Counted from the stretch's first letter, positions 24,834-33,820 are shown. The stretch: 46,448 bases of DNA from an uncultured Bacteroidota bacterium (GCA_902635895.1 CACPPV010000009.1:1-46448), one strand, 5' to 3'. A program made the numbers and translations. The notes: generated from the sequence alone by a model not told the origin.

Positions 24834-25655
24834 GTGCACAAATTTCTATATTTATTTTTATTCTTTTTTCTTACAAATATTTTAACATCTCAGGAAAATA
24901 ATATTCCAGAAAAGGAGTTTCCAGTATTTAAAATTTGTAGTTTGGTTCCTGTCAAAAATCAAAAAACATGTTTTAACGAAACACTAAACGAGTATATTGA
25001 AGAAAACCTTGTATTTCCTGAGTCTGCAAAAGAATTGGGTTTGCAATCCGTTGTTAATGTGTACTTTGAGATAGATTTAGAGGGAAGAGTCAGTAATTTG
25101 ATAGCTAAGTCTTCATTGGTTGGTGTTAAGTTTACTGATAAAGAAGCATTGGATACTGCTAATAAAATTTTTGAGGATGCAGCTTCAGATCTTTTCTACA
25201 AGCTTCCAGTAATGAAGCCAGGAAAAATTAATGGAGTTACATCATCATTTCCACTAAGAGTTCCACTGACTTATCAATTGAATACACAAAATTTCGATTA
25301 CAATGAGCTGTTTAGTATTGATGAAGTTGATTGGGCTCCCTTATTTCCTAAAACTAATAATATAACCTCAGAACAGTCTATAGAAATTTTTAAGGATAAC
25401 ATCAATTCATACATTAAAAGATACCTTAAACATCCAAAAAATTCAAATAATGCAAACGATCAAGTAATTGTATTTGTTGAAATGATTGTTGAAAATGATG
25501 GTAGTGTCTCAGAGATTACTTCTTTTGGTCCTGATCTTTACAGAAAACAAGCTGAAAAAGTAGTTAAAAGATTTCCATCTTTAGAACCAGCTTTAAAAAA
25601 TGATTATCCTGTGGCAATGACGTATTCCTTTCCTGTAATTTTTAATAAAAAATAG
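24834..25655 (+). CDS. Secreted protein with two TonB-C-terminal-like domains
   Basis: A 273-residue exported protein starting at GTG 24834 with a signal peptide (HKFLYLFLFFFLTNILTSQ). Two beta-alpha-beta units look like TonB_C: LNEYIEENLVFPESAKELGL then VVNVYFEIDLEGRVSNLIA (about 47-85), and again INSYIKRYLKHPKNS then VIVFVEMIVENDGSVSEITS (about 190-230). Unlike true TonB there is no transmembrane anchor with a Pro-rich spacer, so it probably does not transmit the proton-motive force; it may bind outer-membrane proteins from the periplasm. It is directly followed, 1 base later, by the CPBP protease gene. Function is unknown. Confidence 0.8.
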   Translation: MHKFLYLFLFFFLTNILTSQENNIPEKEFPVFKICSLVPVKNQKTCFNETLNEYIEENLVFPESAKELGLQSVVNVYFEIDLEGRVSNLIAKSSLVGVKFTDKEALDTANKIFEDAASDLFYKLPVMKPGKINGVTSSFPLRVPLTYQLNTQNFDYNELFSIDEVDWAPLFPKTNNITSEQSIEIFKDNINSYIKRYLKHPKNSNNANDQVIVFVEMIVENDGSVSEITSFGPDLYRKQAEKVVKRFPSLEPALKNDYPVAMTYSFPVIFNKK

Positions 25656-25656
25656 T

Positions 25657-26508
25657 ATGTATAAAAAAATCTCAAATCACTCTGGATGGCTTAAATCCTT
25701 GTTGTTTGTTCCTCTAATTTTAATTTCTCAAATAATAGCTGTAATTATTATGAGTGCATCTGGATTTGACATGAGCTCTTTTGGAACAGGTAAAATAGAT
25801 TTAGAGCTCATGATAATTTTAGAGTATACAATGACTTTTTTTATGATCATTATGTTGTGGGCTTTTATGAAATATATTGACAAGCAACCACTTATTAATA
25901 TTGGATTACAAGTCAAAGGAAGATTAAAAGATTTCAATTTTGGTTTATTGATAGGATTACTGATAATGGGATTTGCTTACTTTTTTTTATTATTAATTAA
26001 TGAGATAGTTTTTGTTAATATTGATTTTAACTTTAATAAAGTTTTATTATCAATTGTACTTTTTATGGGAGTTTCTGTTTTTGAAGAAATTATTTTTAGA
26101 GGATATGTCTTGAAAAATTTGTTAGAGTCTTTTAACCCATATGCTGCTCTGTTTGTTTCGTCCTTATTTTTTTCTTTGATTCATGGAGCAAATCCTAATG
26201 TTACTCTTTTAGGTTTATCTAATATTTTTTTAGCTGGTATATTTCTTGGGGCTTCCTATGTATTTACTAAGAATTTGTGGTTTCCTATAGCTTTACATTT
26301 TAGTTGGAATTTTTTTCAGGCTATGTTTGGATTTAAAGTAAGCGGTTTAGATTCTTATTCAATTATCAAATTCGATATTATTGAAAATAATTATATAAAT
26401 GGTGGTGAGTTTGGCTTTGAGAGTTCCGTTTTATCATTAATTATTATCATAATTTTTACTATTATAATTTGGAAACATTTTAAGTCTACTGTTAAAGAAA
26501 ATATATAA
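25657..26508 (+). CDS. CPBP-family intramembrane metalloprotease
   Basis: A 283-residue multi-pass membrane protein of the CAAX protease and bacteriocin-processing (Abi/CPBP) family. The three conserved motifs are all here: motif 1 VFEEIIFRGYVLKNLL (EExxxR), motif 2 FSLIHGANPN and motif 3 LWFPIALHFSWNFFQA. About seven to eight helices can be seen, for example LLIGLLIMGFAYFFLLLINE. Substrates are not evident. It sits one base after the TonB-C-like gene and is followed, after a (TTA)6 tract, by tRNA-Val, so all may be one transcription unit. Confidence 0.93.
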   Translation: MYKKISNHSGWLKSLLFVPLILISQIIAVIIMSASGFDMSSFGTGKIDLELMIILEYTMTFFMIIMLWAFMKYIDKQPLINIGLQVKGRLKDFNFGLLIGLLIMGFAYFFLLLINEIVFVNIDFNFNKVLLSIVLFMGVSVFEEIIFRGYVLKNLLESFNPYAALFVSSLFFSLIHGANPNVTLLGLSNIFLAGIFLGASYVFTKNLWFPIALHFSWNFFQAMFGFKVSGLDSYSIIKFDIIENNYINGGEFGFESSVLSLIIIIIFTIIIWKHFKSTVKENI

Positions 26509-26510
26509 CT

Positions 26511-26528
26511 TTATTATTATTATTATTA
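26511..26528 (+). repeat. (TTA)6 trinucleotide repeat before tRNA-Val
   Basis: Six perfect TTA units run from 26511 to 26528, starting 3 bases after the CPBP stop and ending 2 bases before the first base of the tRNA. Such tracts can change length by slippage. A function here is unproven; the tract is the only sequence between the CPBP stop and the tRNA. Confidence 0.9.
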
Positions 26529-26529
26529 A

Positions 26530-26604
26530 GGGTCATTAACTCAGTTGGTTCAGAGTGTTACCTTGACAGGGTAGAAGTCACTGGTTCGAATCCAGTATGA
26601 CCCA
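26530..26604 (+). tRNA. tRNA-Val (anticodon GAC)
   Basis: A 75-base cloverleaf: acceptor GGGTCAT pairs with ATGACCC at 26597-26603, D-arm ACTC/GAGT, anticodon stem TTACC/GGTAG (first pair T-G) with loop TTGACAG, T-arm ACTGG/CCAGT around TTCGAAT, and discriminator A at 26604. Anticodon GAC reads GUC and GUU, thus Val. CCA is not encoded. It lies 21 bases after the CPBP gene and 9 bases before the FMN reductase ATG, inside what looks like a protein operon. Confidence 0.95.
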
Positions 26605-26613
26605 CATTTATTT

Positions 26614-27153
26614 ATGAAAAAAATCGTTGTATTTGGTGCTAGTTCCTCAAAAAATTCTATAAATAAAACTTTTTCGATTTATGCTTCAAAACAAATTGAT
26701 AATTGTGAAATAATTATTTTGGATTTAAATGATTATGAAATGCCTATATATAGTGAAGACCGTCAAAAAGAGTTAGGAATTCCAAAAAAGGGATTACTCT
26801 TTTATGATGTTTTAAAAAATTGTGATGGTATAATCATTTCATTTGCTGAACATAATGGATCTTATACATCTGCTTTTAAAAACATTTACGATTGGATTTC
26901 AGTGATCGGTAAAATAGTTTGGTGGAATAAACCAATGCTTCTTTTATCAACAAGTGAGGGTGATAGAGGAGCTATTTCAGTACTAAATGCAGCCCATGAA
27001 AGATTTTCATTTGATCATAAATTTACTATTCCAAAGTTTTCATTGCCAAATTTTTCTAAGAATTTTAAGTCGAATATGGAAATTATAAATCAAGAAATGA
27101 AAAAAGATTTTTTAAAGGCAGTTAATTTATTTAAATTGAATTTAGATTTATGA
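26614..27153 (+). CDS. NAD(P)H-dependent FMN reductase, flavodoxin-like fold
   Basis: A 179-residue enzyme of the NADPH-dependent FMN reductase family (FMN_red). The flavin phosphate loop is near the N-terminus, KKIVVFGASSSKNSINKTFS. The flavin-contacting loop follows, with IIISFAEHNGSYTSAFKNIY and DWIS, and the LLLSTSEGDRGA segment sits in the position of the family's LVSTSPG. These enzymes reduce FMN, quinones or chromate-like compounds. The gene starts 9 bases after tRNA-Val and overlaps the M20 hydrolase gene by 4 bases (ATGA), so the two proteins are likely co-produced although a metabolic link is not obvious. Confidence 0.9.
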   Translation: MKKIVVFGASSSKNSINKTFSIYASKQIDNCEIIILDLNDYEMPIYSEDRQKELGIPKKGLLFYDVLKNCDGIIISFAEHNGSYTSAFKNIYDWISVIGKIVWWNKPMLLLSTSEGDRGAISVLNAAHERFSFDHKFTIPKFSLPNFSKNFKSNMEIINQEMKKDFLKAVNLFKLNLDL

Positions 27154-28439
27154 AAAATTTTTTTACTATTATTTTTTTGTTTGTAGGAATATTATCCTTT
27201 TCTCAAGAGCTAGATAAAAAAATTAATCAACTGATTTCTGATTATGAGAATGATGTAATTGAATTAAGACATTGGTTTCATGAAAACGCTGAGCTTAGTA
27301 ATAGAGAGTTTAAAACAGCTAAAAGAATTGAACAGGAGCTAATTAAAATCGGTTTAAGTCCTCAAACTGGTATTGCTAAAACAGGAGTTGTTGCTGTTTT
27401 AAAAGGAGGAAAACCAGGGCCAGTTGTTGCTCTTAGAGCAGACATTGATGGTCTTCCTGTTAAAGAAAGAGCAGACTTACCTTGGGCTTCGAAAATGACA
27501 GGGATTTATAATGGAGAAAAGGTTCCTGTTATGCATGCATGTGGTCACGATACTCATACTGCAATTTTACTTGGTGTAGCTAAAGTTTTATTTCAAGTAA
27601 AAGATCAAATACCTGGAACTGTTAAGTTTATTTTTCAACCAGCTGAAGAAGGTGCTCCAGCAGGAGAGGAGGGTGGTGCTGAACTAATGGTTAAGGAGGG
27701 AGTTTTAGAAAATCCAAAAGTTGATGCAATTTTTGGATTGCATATTTGGTCACAAATTAGTGCTGGTCAAGTTCACGTCAGACCTGAAGGAATTATGGCT
27801 GCTGTTGATGAGTTTAGAATAGATATCGAGGGCGTTCAAACCCACGGTTCAACCCCTTGGACTGGAATTGATCCCATAGTTACTGCATCACAGATGATTA
27901 ATTCTTTACAAACAATTGTTAGTAGGAATTTACCATTAACAAAGGCTGCTGCAGTAGTAACAATAGGAAGTATTCATGGTGGTGTTAGAAGTAATATAAT
28001 TCCTGAAAATTTATATATGCTTGGGACGATAAGAACATTAGATCCTAACATGAGAAAAGTAGTTTTAAAAAGGCTTGAAGAGATTGTTTACAATATTTCC
28101 AAGGTTAATAATGCAAAATCAAAAATAACCTACTTAGTTAGTTATCCTATTACCTACAATGACACTGGTTTATACAATAAAATGTTACCAACACTGGAGA
28201 GAGTGAACGGAAAAAACAATGTAAATTTCATGGATGCTATAACAGGTGCAGAAGATTTTTCTTTTTTTCAAGAAAAAGTTCCAGGTATGTATTTTTTTAT
28301 TGGAGGAGCAAAAAAAGGAACAGATCCAAAATTAGCAGCTCCCCATCACACACCAGACTTTTATGTTGACGATTCAGCAATGATAACAGGATTAAAGTCT
28401 ATGTCTTTTCTAGCACTAGATTATCTCAATAACAATTAA
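27150..28439 (+). CDS. Secreted M20-family amidohydrolase/peptidase
   Basis: A 429-residue zinc hydrolase with a signal peptide (KNFFTIIFLFVGILSFSQE). It belongs to the M20D group (IAA-amino acid hydrolase, hippurate hydrolase-like). The metal site is visible: C131, H133 and H136 in VMHACGHDTHTAILLG, the acidic pair E166-E167 in FQPAEEGAP, and H198 in FGLHIW. A lid domain with VQTHGSTPWTGIDPI and the GAEDFSFF loop near the end are also typical. Likely role: removing acyl or amino-acid conjugates outside the inner membrane. It is the downstream partner of the FMN reductase in the operon. Confidence 0.93.
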   Translation: MKNFFTIIFLFVGILSFSQELDKKINQLISDYENDVIELRHWFHENAELSNREFKTAKRIEQELIKIGLSPQTGIAKTGVVAVLKGGKPGPVVALRADIDGLPVKERADLPWASKMTGIYNGEKVPVMHACGHDTHTAILLGVAKVLFQVKDQIPGTVKFIFQPAEEGAPAGEEGGAELMVKEGVLENPKVDAIFGLHIWSQISAGQVHVRPEGIMAAVDEFRIDIEGVQTHGSTPWTGIDPIVTASQMINSLQTIVSRNLPLTKAAAVVTIGSIHGGVRSNIIPENLYMLGTIRTLDPNMRKVVLKRLEEIVYNISKVNNAKSKITYLVSYPITYNDTGLYNKMLPTLERVNGKNNVNFMDAITGAEDFSFFQEKVPGMYFFIGGAKKGTDPKLAAPHHTPDFYVDDSAMITGLKSMSFLALDYLNNN

Positions 28440-28540
28440 ATTTTTTTTCAGTTACCTAAAAGTTTCTAGAAATTTTATGTTTGAATTCAAAATAAAAGTA
28501 TTTTTTATCCCAATTTATTAATATTGTCAAAATTTATTTA

Positions 28541-29293
28541 ATGTCAGTATTAATTTATAAAAAACAGGATCAAGTAAAAGGTGAGTTTAATAATGGTGAA
28601 ATATTAGAAAACAAACCTATTGGATTTTCTCAAGACGGCGGAGACTTAAAGCCCTATTCAAATTTATTTTATTGGGCTGATGCGTGGACCCCTGGAAAAA
28701 GAAGTACAATTGGACTTCATCCTCACCAAGGATTTGAAATATGTAGTTTTATAATAAAAGGTTCAATAAAACATTTTGATACAAATCAAAATACTTGGAT
28801 AGAATTGAAAGAGGGAGATGCTCAAATTATAAGGTCTGGAAACGGAATTTCACATGCTGAAGAAATAATGGATAATTCTGAAATGTTTCAAATTTGGTTT
28901 GATCCCGATATTTCTAAAACTATCTCTAAGCCTTCAACATATAATGATTATAAATCTGAGTCTTTTCCAAATACAAAAAAAAATAATTTATCAATTACAA
29001 CAATAAAAGGCAATGGGTCAACTTTTGAAATGGATAGTGAGGGAGTAGAAATTTTTAAAATTAGTTATGATGATGGGGACCATTTTGAAAATATAGATCC
29101 AGAAAAAATTTATTCTTTATTTATTACAAAAGGCAGTATTGTTTATGAAAATAAAAATTATGAAATGGGTGCCTTTATTAAAATAGAAAACGAATCAAAT
29201 TTTAATTTTAAAGCAATTGATAGGTTACAGGTTTTTAAAGTTTCATCTCCAAAAAGACCAAGTTATTTAACTTACTTCGAACGTTTTAATTAA
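28541..29293 (+). CDS. Pirin-family cupin protein
   Basis: A 250-residue pirin-like protein with two cupin domains. The metal-binding residues of pirins are in place: H60 and H62 in IGLHPHQGFEICSF, H105 and E107 in NGISHAEE. The characteristic GSIKHFDTNQNTW matches the pirin GeieHxDSxG region. Bacterial pirins often act as quercetinases or as partners of pyruvate dehydrogenase or electron transfer; which applies is not known. A 101-base gap to the M20 gene contains two short perfect palindromes (TTTCTAGAAA at 28463-28472 and TTGAATTCAA at 28481-28490). Its 3' end overlaps the convergent amidase gene by 8 bases. Confidence 0.9.
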   Translation: MSVLIYKKQDQVKGEFNNGEILENKPIGFSQDGGDLKPYSNLFYWADAWTPGKRSTIGLHPHQGFEICSFIIKGSIKHFDTNQNTWIELKEGDAQIIRSGNGISHAEEIMDNSEMFQIWFDPDISKTISKPSTYNDYKSESFPNTKKNNLSITTIKGNGSTFEMDSEGVEIFKISYDDGDHFENIDPEKIYSLFITKGSIVYENKNYEMGAFIKIENESNFNFKAIDRLQVFKVSSPKRPSYLTYFERFN

Positions 29294-30902
29294 ATGGATT
29301 TTTTCTAAAATTCGTCTCTTTTTCAAAAGCATATCCAATTTCTAATAATTTATTTTCTGTAAAGGACTCCGAAATGAAGGTTAGATTATATGGTTTTCCA
29401 TTTTTATCATATCCCATAGGAACTGTTAAACATGGATAATAAGCAGCAGCAGCATATCCTGCATGAAAATTATTAATTGATAGAACTACATCTAATTTAT
29501 TTTCTTCCATAGACCTCTTAAAATATTTTTGACCCTCAGATTTTATTCTGCTTTTAATTAGTCTTATATCATTTAAACTTGTCGAATCTTTGATTATTGA
29601 TTCAAAAATTTTCTGACCATATGGTGATCTTTTAATTGAATCGATAAGATTAAAATTATAAACATCCTCAACACTTGAAAAAGAAATTTGATTCTCATTA
29701 AAATATTTTGGAAGATCTTTTTTCATGTCGTAATCTAAAATTTTTCTAAAATCATTAAAATTAATTTCTTGTGGTTTAAATTTAATAATAACTCCTCCTA
29801 GGCTTTTTATGGTGTTTATTGCGTTCATGTAAAGAGAATCTTTCATGAAGCTTTCAAATACTCCAAAGCGCTTATCTTTTATACTTGAATTCATAATTGA
29901 TTCAAGATTTATTTTTAATACAACAGCAGATTTGTTATCGGATGGATCATAACCTTGAATTGCTTTTAGAACTATAGCATTATCAATAACATTTTTTGTC
30001 ATGGGACCTGAAGTATCTAAGGTATTTGAAATTGGAATTATACCAGATCGACTTACTAATCCAATGGTAGGTTTTAATCCTACAATTGAATTAGCTGAGG
30101 ATGGAGACAAGATTGAACCTGAAGTTTCAGAACCTAGGGAAACGGCAGAAAAATTAGCTGAAATAGCAGCTCCACTTCCAGAACTTGAACCACCGGAATC
30201 AAACTTTTTTCTTCCATAGGGATTTAAAGTTTGTCCCCCAAGTGCACTGTAACCTGACGGACAGTTGTTACAAAAATAATAGGCCCATTCACTCAAGTTT
30301 GTTTTTCCAAGTATTAACGCTCCGTTTTGCTCTAACTTATTAACTACAAATGCATTTGAAGAGATGTTATCATTAAGTGCGAAAGAGCCCGCGGTTGTTG
30401 GAAGATTTTTATAATTTATATTGTCTTTTAATAAAACAGGAATTCCATGTAAAGAATAAATAGACTCTGGTTTAATTTTATCCTTTTCTCTAGCCTGTTC
30501 AATCACATTTTGATTAATACTAATAATAGAATTTAAATATTTTTCTTTGTCAAATTCGATTGATCTTATTCTATATAGATAAAAAAGAACTAGTTTTTCA
30601 TAGGTTAAAGAATCATCTAAAATGTGAGCTTGGATTTCAGGTATACTTTTTTCAATTATAAGTGGTTTTAGTTTATGATATTGGTTTTCACCAAAATCAT
30701 TTAGTTCATTTTCAATTTTATCAAACCAGTTATTTTTAGTTTCATATTTTGACTGAATTAATTTAAAACGCATTCTTTTATTTGGATGATCTTGGTTTTC
30801 ATAAATTTCAGAGGATTCATCGTAATTTAACCAAGAAATGTGCTCAGAGCAGCTGAAAAAAATTGTGATTAAAATAAATAGAAATGTTTTTTTCATAATC
30901 AT
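29286..30902 (-). CDS. Amidase-signature family lipoprotein
   Basis: A 538-residue amidase-signature enzyme with a lipoprotein signal (MIMKKTFLFILITIFFSC, C18). Catalytic features are the Lys in IPVLLKDNINYK (K159), the cis-Ser in FDSGGSSSGSGAA (around 239-241) and the nucleophile Ser in GSETSGSILSPS (around S263). It is therefore a likely periplasmic or outer-membrane amidase, not the GatA subunit, since it carries a lipid anchor and lacks a gatB/C neighbourhood. An insert of ~200 residues between the signature and the C-terminal PCLTVPMGYDKNGKPYNLTF fits this family branch. The start overlaps murF by 4 bases (ATGA at 30899-30902), and the end overlaps the pirin gene by 8. Confidence 0.9.
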   Translation of the reverse strand: MIMKKTFLFILITIFFSCSEHISWLNYDESSEIYENQDHPNKRMRFKLIQSKYETKNNWFDKIENELNDFGENQYHKLKPLIIEKSIPEIQAHILDDSLTYEKLVLFYLYRIRSIEFDKEKYLNSIISINQNVIEQAREKDKIKPESIYSLHGIPVLLKDNINYKNLPTTAGSFALNDNISSNAFVVNKLEQNGALILGKTNLSEWAYYFCNNCPSGYSALGGQTLNPYGRKKFDSGGSSSGSGAAISANFSAVSLGSETSGSILSPSSANSIVGLKPTIGLVSRSGIIPISNTLDTSGPMTKNVIDNAIVLKAIQGYDPSDNKSAVVLKINLESIMNSSIKDKRFGVFESFMKDSLYMNAINTIKSLGGVIIKFKPQEINFNDFRKILDYDMKKDLPKYFNENQISFSSVEDVYNFNLIDSIKRSPYGQKIFESIIKDSTSLNDIRLIKSRIKSEGQKYFKRSMEENKLDVVLSINNFHAGYAAAAYYPCLTVPMGYDKNGKPYNLTFISESFTENKLLEIGYAFEKETNFRKNPFN

Positions 30903-32170
30903 AGATGTTCAATTAGATCTTCCATTTTCATACCCCTTGATCCCTTTAAAAGGATATTATCAGATTTTAATTTAGAGTTTTGAAAATGTATTAAAAATTC
31001 TTTTTTGTTTTTAAAAAAAATGGGAGAATCAAATTTATTACTGTGTTTGAAAAATTCGTTTCCTACCAAGAATATGTTTTCTATTTTTTCTTCAATACAC
31101 TTTTTAATTAATTTATAATGTTCTAATTCTGATTCTTTTCCTAGTTCAAACATATCTCCTAAAATGACTGTTTTTTTTCCGTCTCGTTTCTTAAATGAAT
31201 TTATCGCTGATTCCATGCTAGAAGGGTTAGCATTGTATGCATCCATTACGATACATTTATTTCCCCTATTTAAAATTTGAGATCGATTATTGTCAGGATT
31301 ATAGGTAATTATAGAGTTTTTTATTTCATCAATTGGAATATTGAAATAAAGACCAATTAAAGTAGCAAAGGCTATGTTGTTGTAGTTGTAATCTCCAGAA
31401 AGATTTGATTTTATAATATGATTTTTAAATGCAAGCGTGCTGTATGAACCAGAACTAGTTTTTGTAAAATTGTATTTTAATTTTTTTGATTTACCATAAA
31501 CTACTTTATTACCATCAAATTTTTTTTGAATTTCATCATCTTCATTTATAAATGCAATTTTGTTTTTTTTAGCTAAAAATTCATAAAGTTCACTTTTGCC
31601 TTTGATGACTCCTTCAATACTTCCAAAACCTTCAAGATGAGCTTTTCCGAAATTAGTTATTAACCCATAGTCAGGATTTATCATACTGGTTAAAAATTCA
31701 ATTTCTTTAAGATGATTTGCACCCATCTCAATTACTGCAATTTCAGTATTTTGATTTGTTTTTAATAGTGTTAAAGGAACTCCGATATGATTGTTTAGAT
31801 TTCCAATTGTGGAGCTAACTCTAAATTTTGAGCTTAATACATTTGATATTAATTCTTTTGTAGTTGTTTTGCCATTACTTCCAGTTAAGGCAATAAACTT
31901 AGTTTTTGTTAGCTTGGATCTGTGAATTTTAGCTATTTCCTGTAAAGATTCGAGACAATTTCTGACTGTTAAAAATAATGGATGATTTAGTGATGTATCA
32001 TCAACAACAGCGTATGATGCACCTTTTTTTATTGCTAGTTCTGCAAATTTATTTCCATCAAAATTATCTCCTTTAAGAGCAAAATAAATATCTCCCTTTG
32101 TTAATGTCCTAGTATCGGTTGATACAGAATTAGATTTGGAAAAGTAATTGTATAATTCAAATGGACTCAT
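30899..32170 (-). CDS. murF: UDP-N-acetylmuramoyl-tripeptide--D-alanyl-D-alanine ligase
   Basis: MurF adds D-Ala-D-Ala to UDP-MurNAc-tripeptide, the last cytoplasmic step of the peptidoglycan precursor stem. The 423 residues show the N-terminal DTRTLTKGDIYFALKGDNFD, the ATP P-loop LTGSNGKTTTKELI (about 96-109), AVIEMGANHLKEI, the NFGKAHLEGFGS region and the C-terminal-domain motifs MDAYNANPSSMESAI and VILGDMFELGKESE. It follows gldJ by 45 bases, an arrangement I recall from other Flavobacteriia. The downstream amidase gene overlaps by 4 bases. Confidence 0.96.
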   Translation of the reverse strand: MSPFELYNYFSKSNSVSTDTRTLTKGDIYFALKGDNFDGNKFAELAIKKGASYAVVDDTSLNHPLFLTVRNCLESLQEIAKIHRSKLTKTKFIALTGSNGKTTTKELISNVLSSKFRVSSTIGNLNNHIGVPLTLLKTNQNTEIAVIEMGANHLKEIEFLTSMINPDYGLITNFGKAHLEGFGSIEGVIKGKSELYEFLAKKNKIAFINEDDEIQKKFDGNKVVYGKSKKLKYNFTKTSSGSYSTLAFKNHIIKSNLSGDYNYNNIAFATLIGLYFNIPIDEIKNSIITYNPDNNRSQILNRGNKCIVMDAYNANPSSMESAINSFKKRDGKKTVILGDMFELGKESELEHYKLIKKCIEEKIENIFLVGNEFFKHSNKFDSPIFFKNKKEFLIHFQNSKLKSDNILLKGSRGMKMEDLIEHL

Positions 32171-32215
32171 TAAATAAATATAATGAGAAAAACTAGATTA
32201 GTTTCTATTTAAAAT

Positions 32216-33787
32216 CTATCTTCTTTTTCTAGATTTTTTACTATTTCTAGACTCTCCTAAATAAGACATTGCACATCTAAAACCAATAAAATTTGATGTC
32301 ATAGTTTCAGGGTAATATCTCCTTTGTGCAGGATCTAAATAGTATGCTCTATCAAGCCAGGAACCTCCTTTAAAAACTCTAGCCTCATTATTTATCAAAG
32401 TAGTAGATTCTTCAAATGGATTTTCGTTGGTTGGAGAATTATACATTTTTGAAGTTTCTCCGTCAAGTTTAAAGTCTCTAACTGAATTCCTGTCACCGTC
32501 ATTGAAATCTCTATTGTCTCCAGAACTGTAATTAGTTCTGTCAATAGATTCTTCATCCTCAATTACTTTTTTTAGTGATCCAGGTAAGTTATCATAATTA
32601 GCATCTTGAGATGTATAGGTGATTACTTTTCCGTTTTCATCAATTGATGGTTTGTAATATAAATTCCCTCTGTAATAATTAAAATCATTCATTTCTTCAT
32701 CAATAATAGGTCTGTAAACATCAGCTACCCATTCAGCAACGTTTCCAGCCATTCCATAAAGACCAAAGTCATTGGGAGGATATGCTCTGACATTAGATGT
32801 AATTCCTGAACCAGTCTCTGACCATCCTGCAATTCCACCATAATCTCCTTTTCCTAATTTAAAGTTAGCTAACTGGTCACCTTGATTTTTTCTTTTACCA
32901 GATCTTGTATATTCTCCATCCCAAGGAAACTTCTTTTTACCTCTGTATAAATTTTCGTCACTAATCTCGCTAAGAGCTAATGCAGCGTATTCCCATTCAG
33001 TTTCAGTTGGGAGTCTATATTCGGGTAAGAGAAGTCCACTTTCTCTAGAGGCATAGTTAAATGTCTTTTGACCGTTTTCATCTGTATTGATTTGCTTTGA
33101 GCTAGCCATATCATTCATCTTACCATCGTAAGAATTAGCTGGATCTAGAAAATAGGCTTTGGTGTTAAAAGAATATCCATTAGTTAAGCTGTCAGGACTT
33201 ATAGCTCCTGGTCTGATATACCCATTGGAAACTAAAATTTGTTCGTTTACTCTATCAGTTCTCCACTTAGCATAGTTAACAGCTTGTTTCCAGCTCACAC
33301 CAACAACAGGATGATTTTCAAAAGCAGGGTGTCTGAGATAATTGTTGACCATATCTTCATTGAAACCTAATGGATTTCTCCAAACAAGTGTGTCAGGAAG
33401 AGCTGCTTTATATATTTCCGGAAAATCTTCTGCAAATACTTTATTCATCCAATGTAAATATTCAACATACATTAGATTAGTAACTTCAGTTTCATCGATA
33501 AAGAAAGATCTAACATATTGTTGAGTTGGAGTATTATTCCAGTCGTGCATAATGTTATCTTGAACATTTCCTTTAGTGTAAGTACCTCCTTCAATAAATA
33601 TGAGTCCAGGACCTGTTTTTTGGCCTTTGTAAGATTTTTTGTTTTTAAATCCTCCGTCCTTTGTACTTATTTTCCATCCAGTAGCTTGTGAAACGTTTTT
33701 ATTATTTTTAAATGGATTATTGTTATTACATCCAATTAGTAATAATGATAAGATAAGAGTTGAATAAAATAAATTGTTAATTTTCAT
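32216..33787 (-). CDS. gldJ: Gliding motility and type IX secretion lipoprotein GldJ
   Basis: A 523-residue lipoprotein (lipobox LIGC, C20) with a formylglycine-generating-enzyme/sulfatase-modifying fold. The core begins with GPGLIFIEGGTYTKGNVQDN and continues with SFFIDETEVTNLMYVEYLHW. The middle has PVVGVSWKQAVNYAKWRTDR, YRLPTETEWEYAA and FGLYGMAGNVAEWVADVY. The C-terminal FKGGSWLDRAYYLDPAQRRY, plus GFRCAMSYLGE, completes it; a basic Lys/Arg tail ends the protein. This pattern and the murF/porV neighbours identify GldJ, which is needed for gliding and T9SS stability in Flavobacterium. It is divergent from porV. Confidence 0.93.
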   Translation of the reverse strand: MKINNLFYSTLILSLLLIGCNNNNPFKNNKNVSQATGWKISTKDGGFKNKKSYKGQKTGPGLIFIEGGTYTKGNVQDNIMHDWNNTPTQQYVRSFFIDETEVTNLMYVEYLHWMNKVFAEDFPEIYKAALPDTLVWRNPLGFNEDMVNNYLRHPAFENHPVVGVSWKQAVNYAKWRTDRVNEQILVSNGYIRPGAISPDSLTNGYSFNTKAYFLDPANSYDGKMNDMASSKQINTDENGQKTFNYASRESGLLLPEYRLPTETEWEYAALALSEISDENLYRGKKKFPWDGEYTRSGKRKNQGDQLANFKLGKGDYGGIAGWSETGSGITSNVRAYPPNDFGLYGMAGNVAEWVADVYRPIIDEEMNDFNYYRGNLYYKPSIDENGKVITYTSQDANYDNLPGSLKKVIEDEESIDRTNYSSGDNRDFNDGDRNSVRDFKLDGETSKMYNSPTNENPFEESTTLINNEARVFKGGSWLDRAYYLDPAQRRYYPETMTSNFIGFRCAMSYLGESRNSKKSRKRR

Positions 33788-33800
33788 AAAATATATTTCA

Positions 33801-33820
33801 TATCTTGAAGTCGCAAGATA
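33801..33820. repeat. Short inverted repeat in the gldJ-porV intergenic region
   Basis: TATCTTG (33801-33807) and CAAGATA (33814-33820) form a perfect 7-base inverted repeat around AAGTCG. It lies 14 bases upstream of the gldJ ATG on the minus strand, in a 78-base region that must contain both promoters. It could be an operator or a 5'-leader hairpin. There is no T-run, so it is not a normal terminator. Confidence 0.55.
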
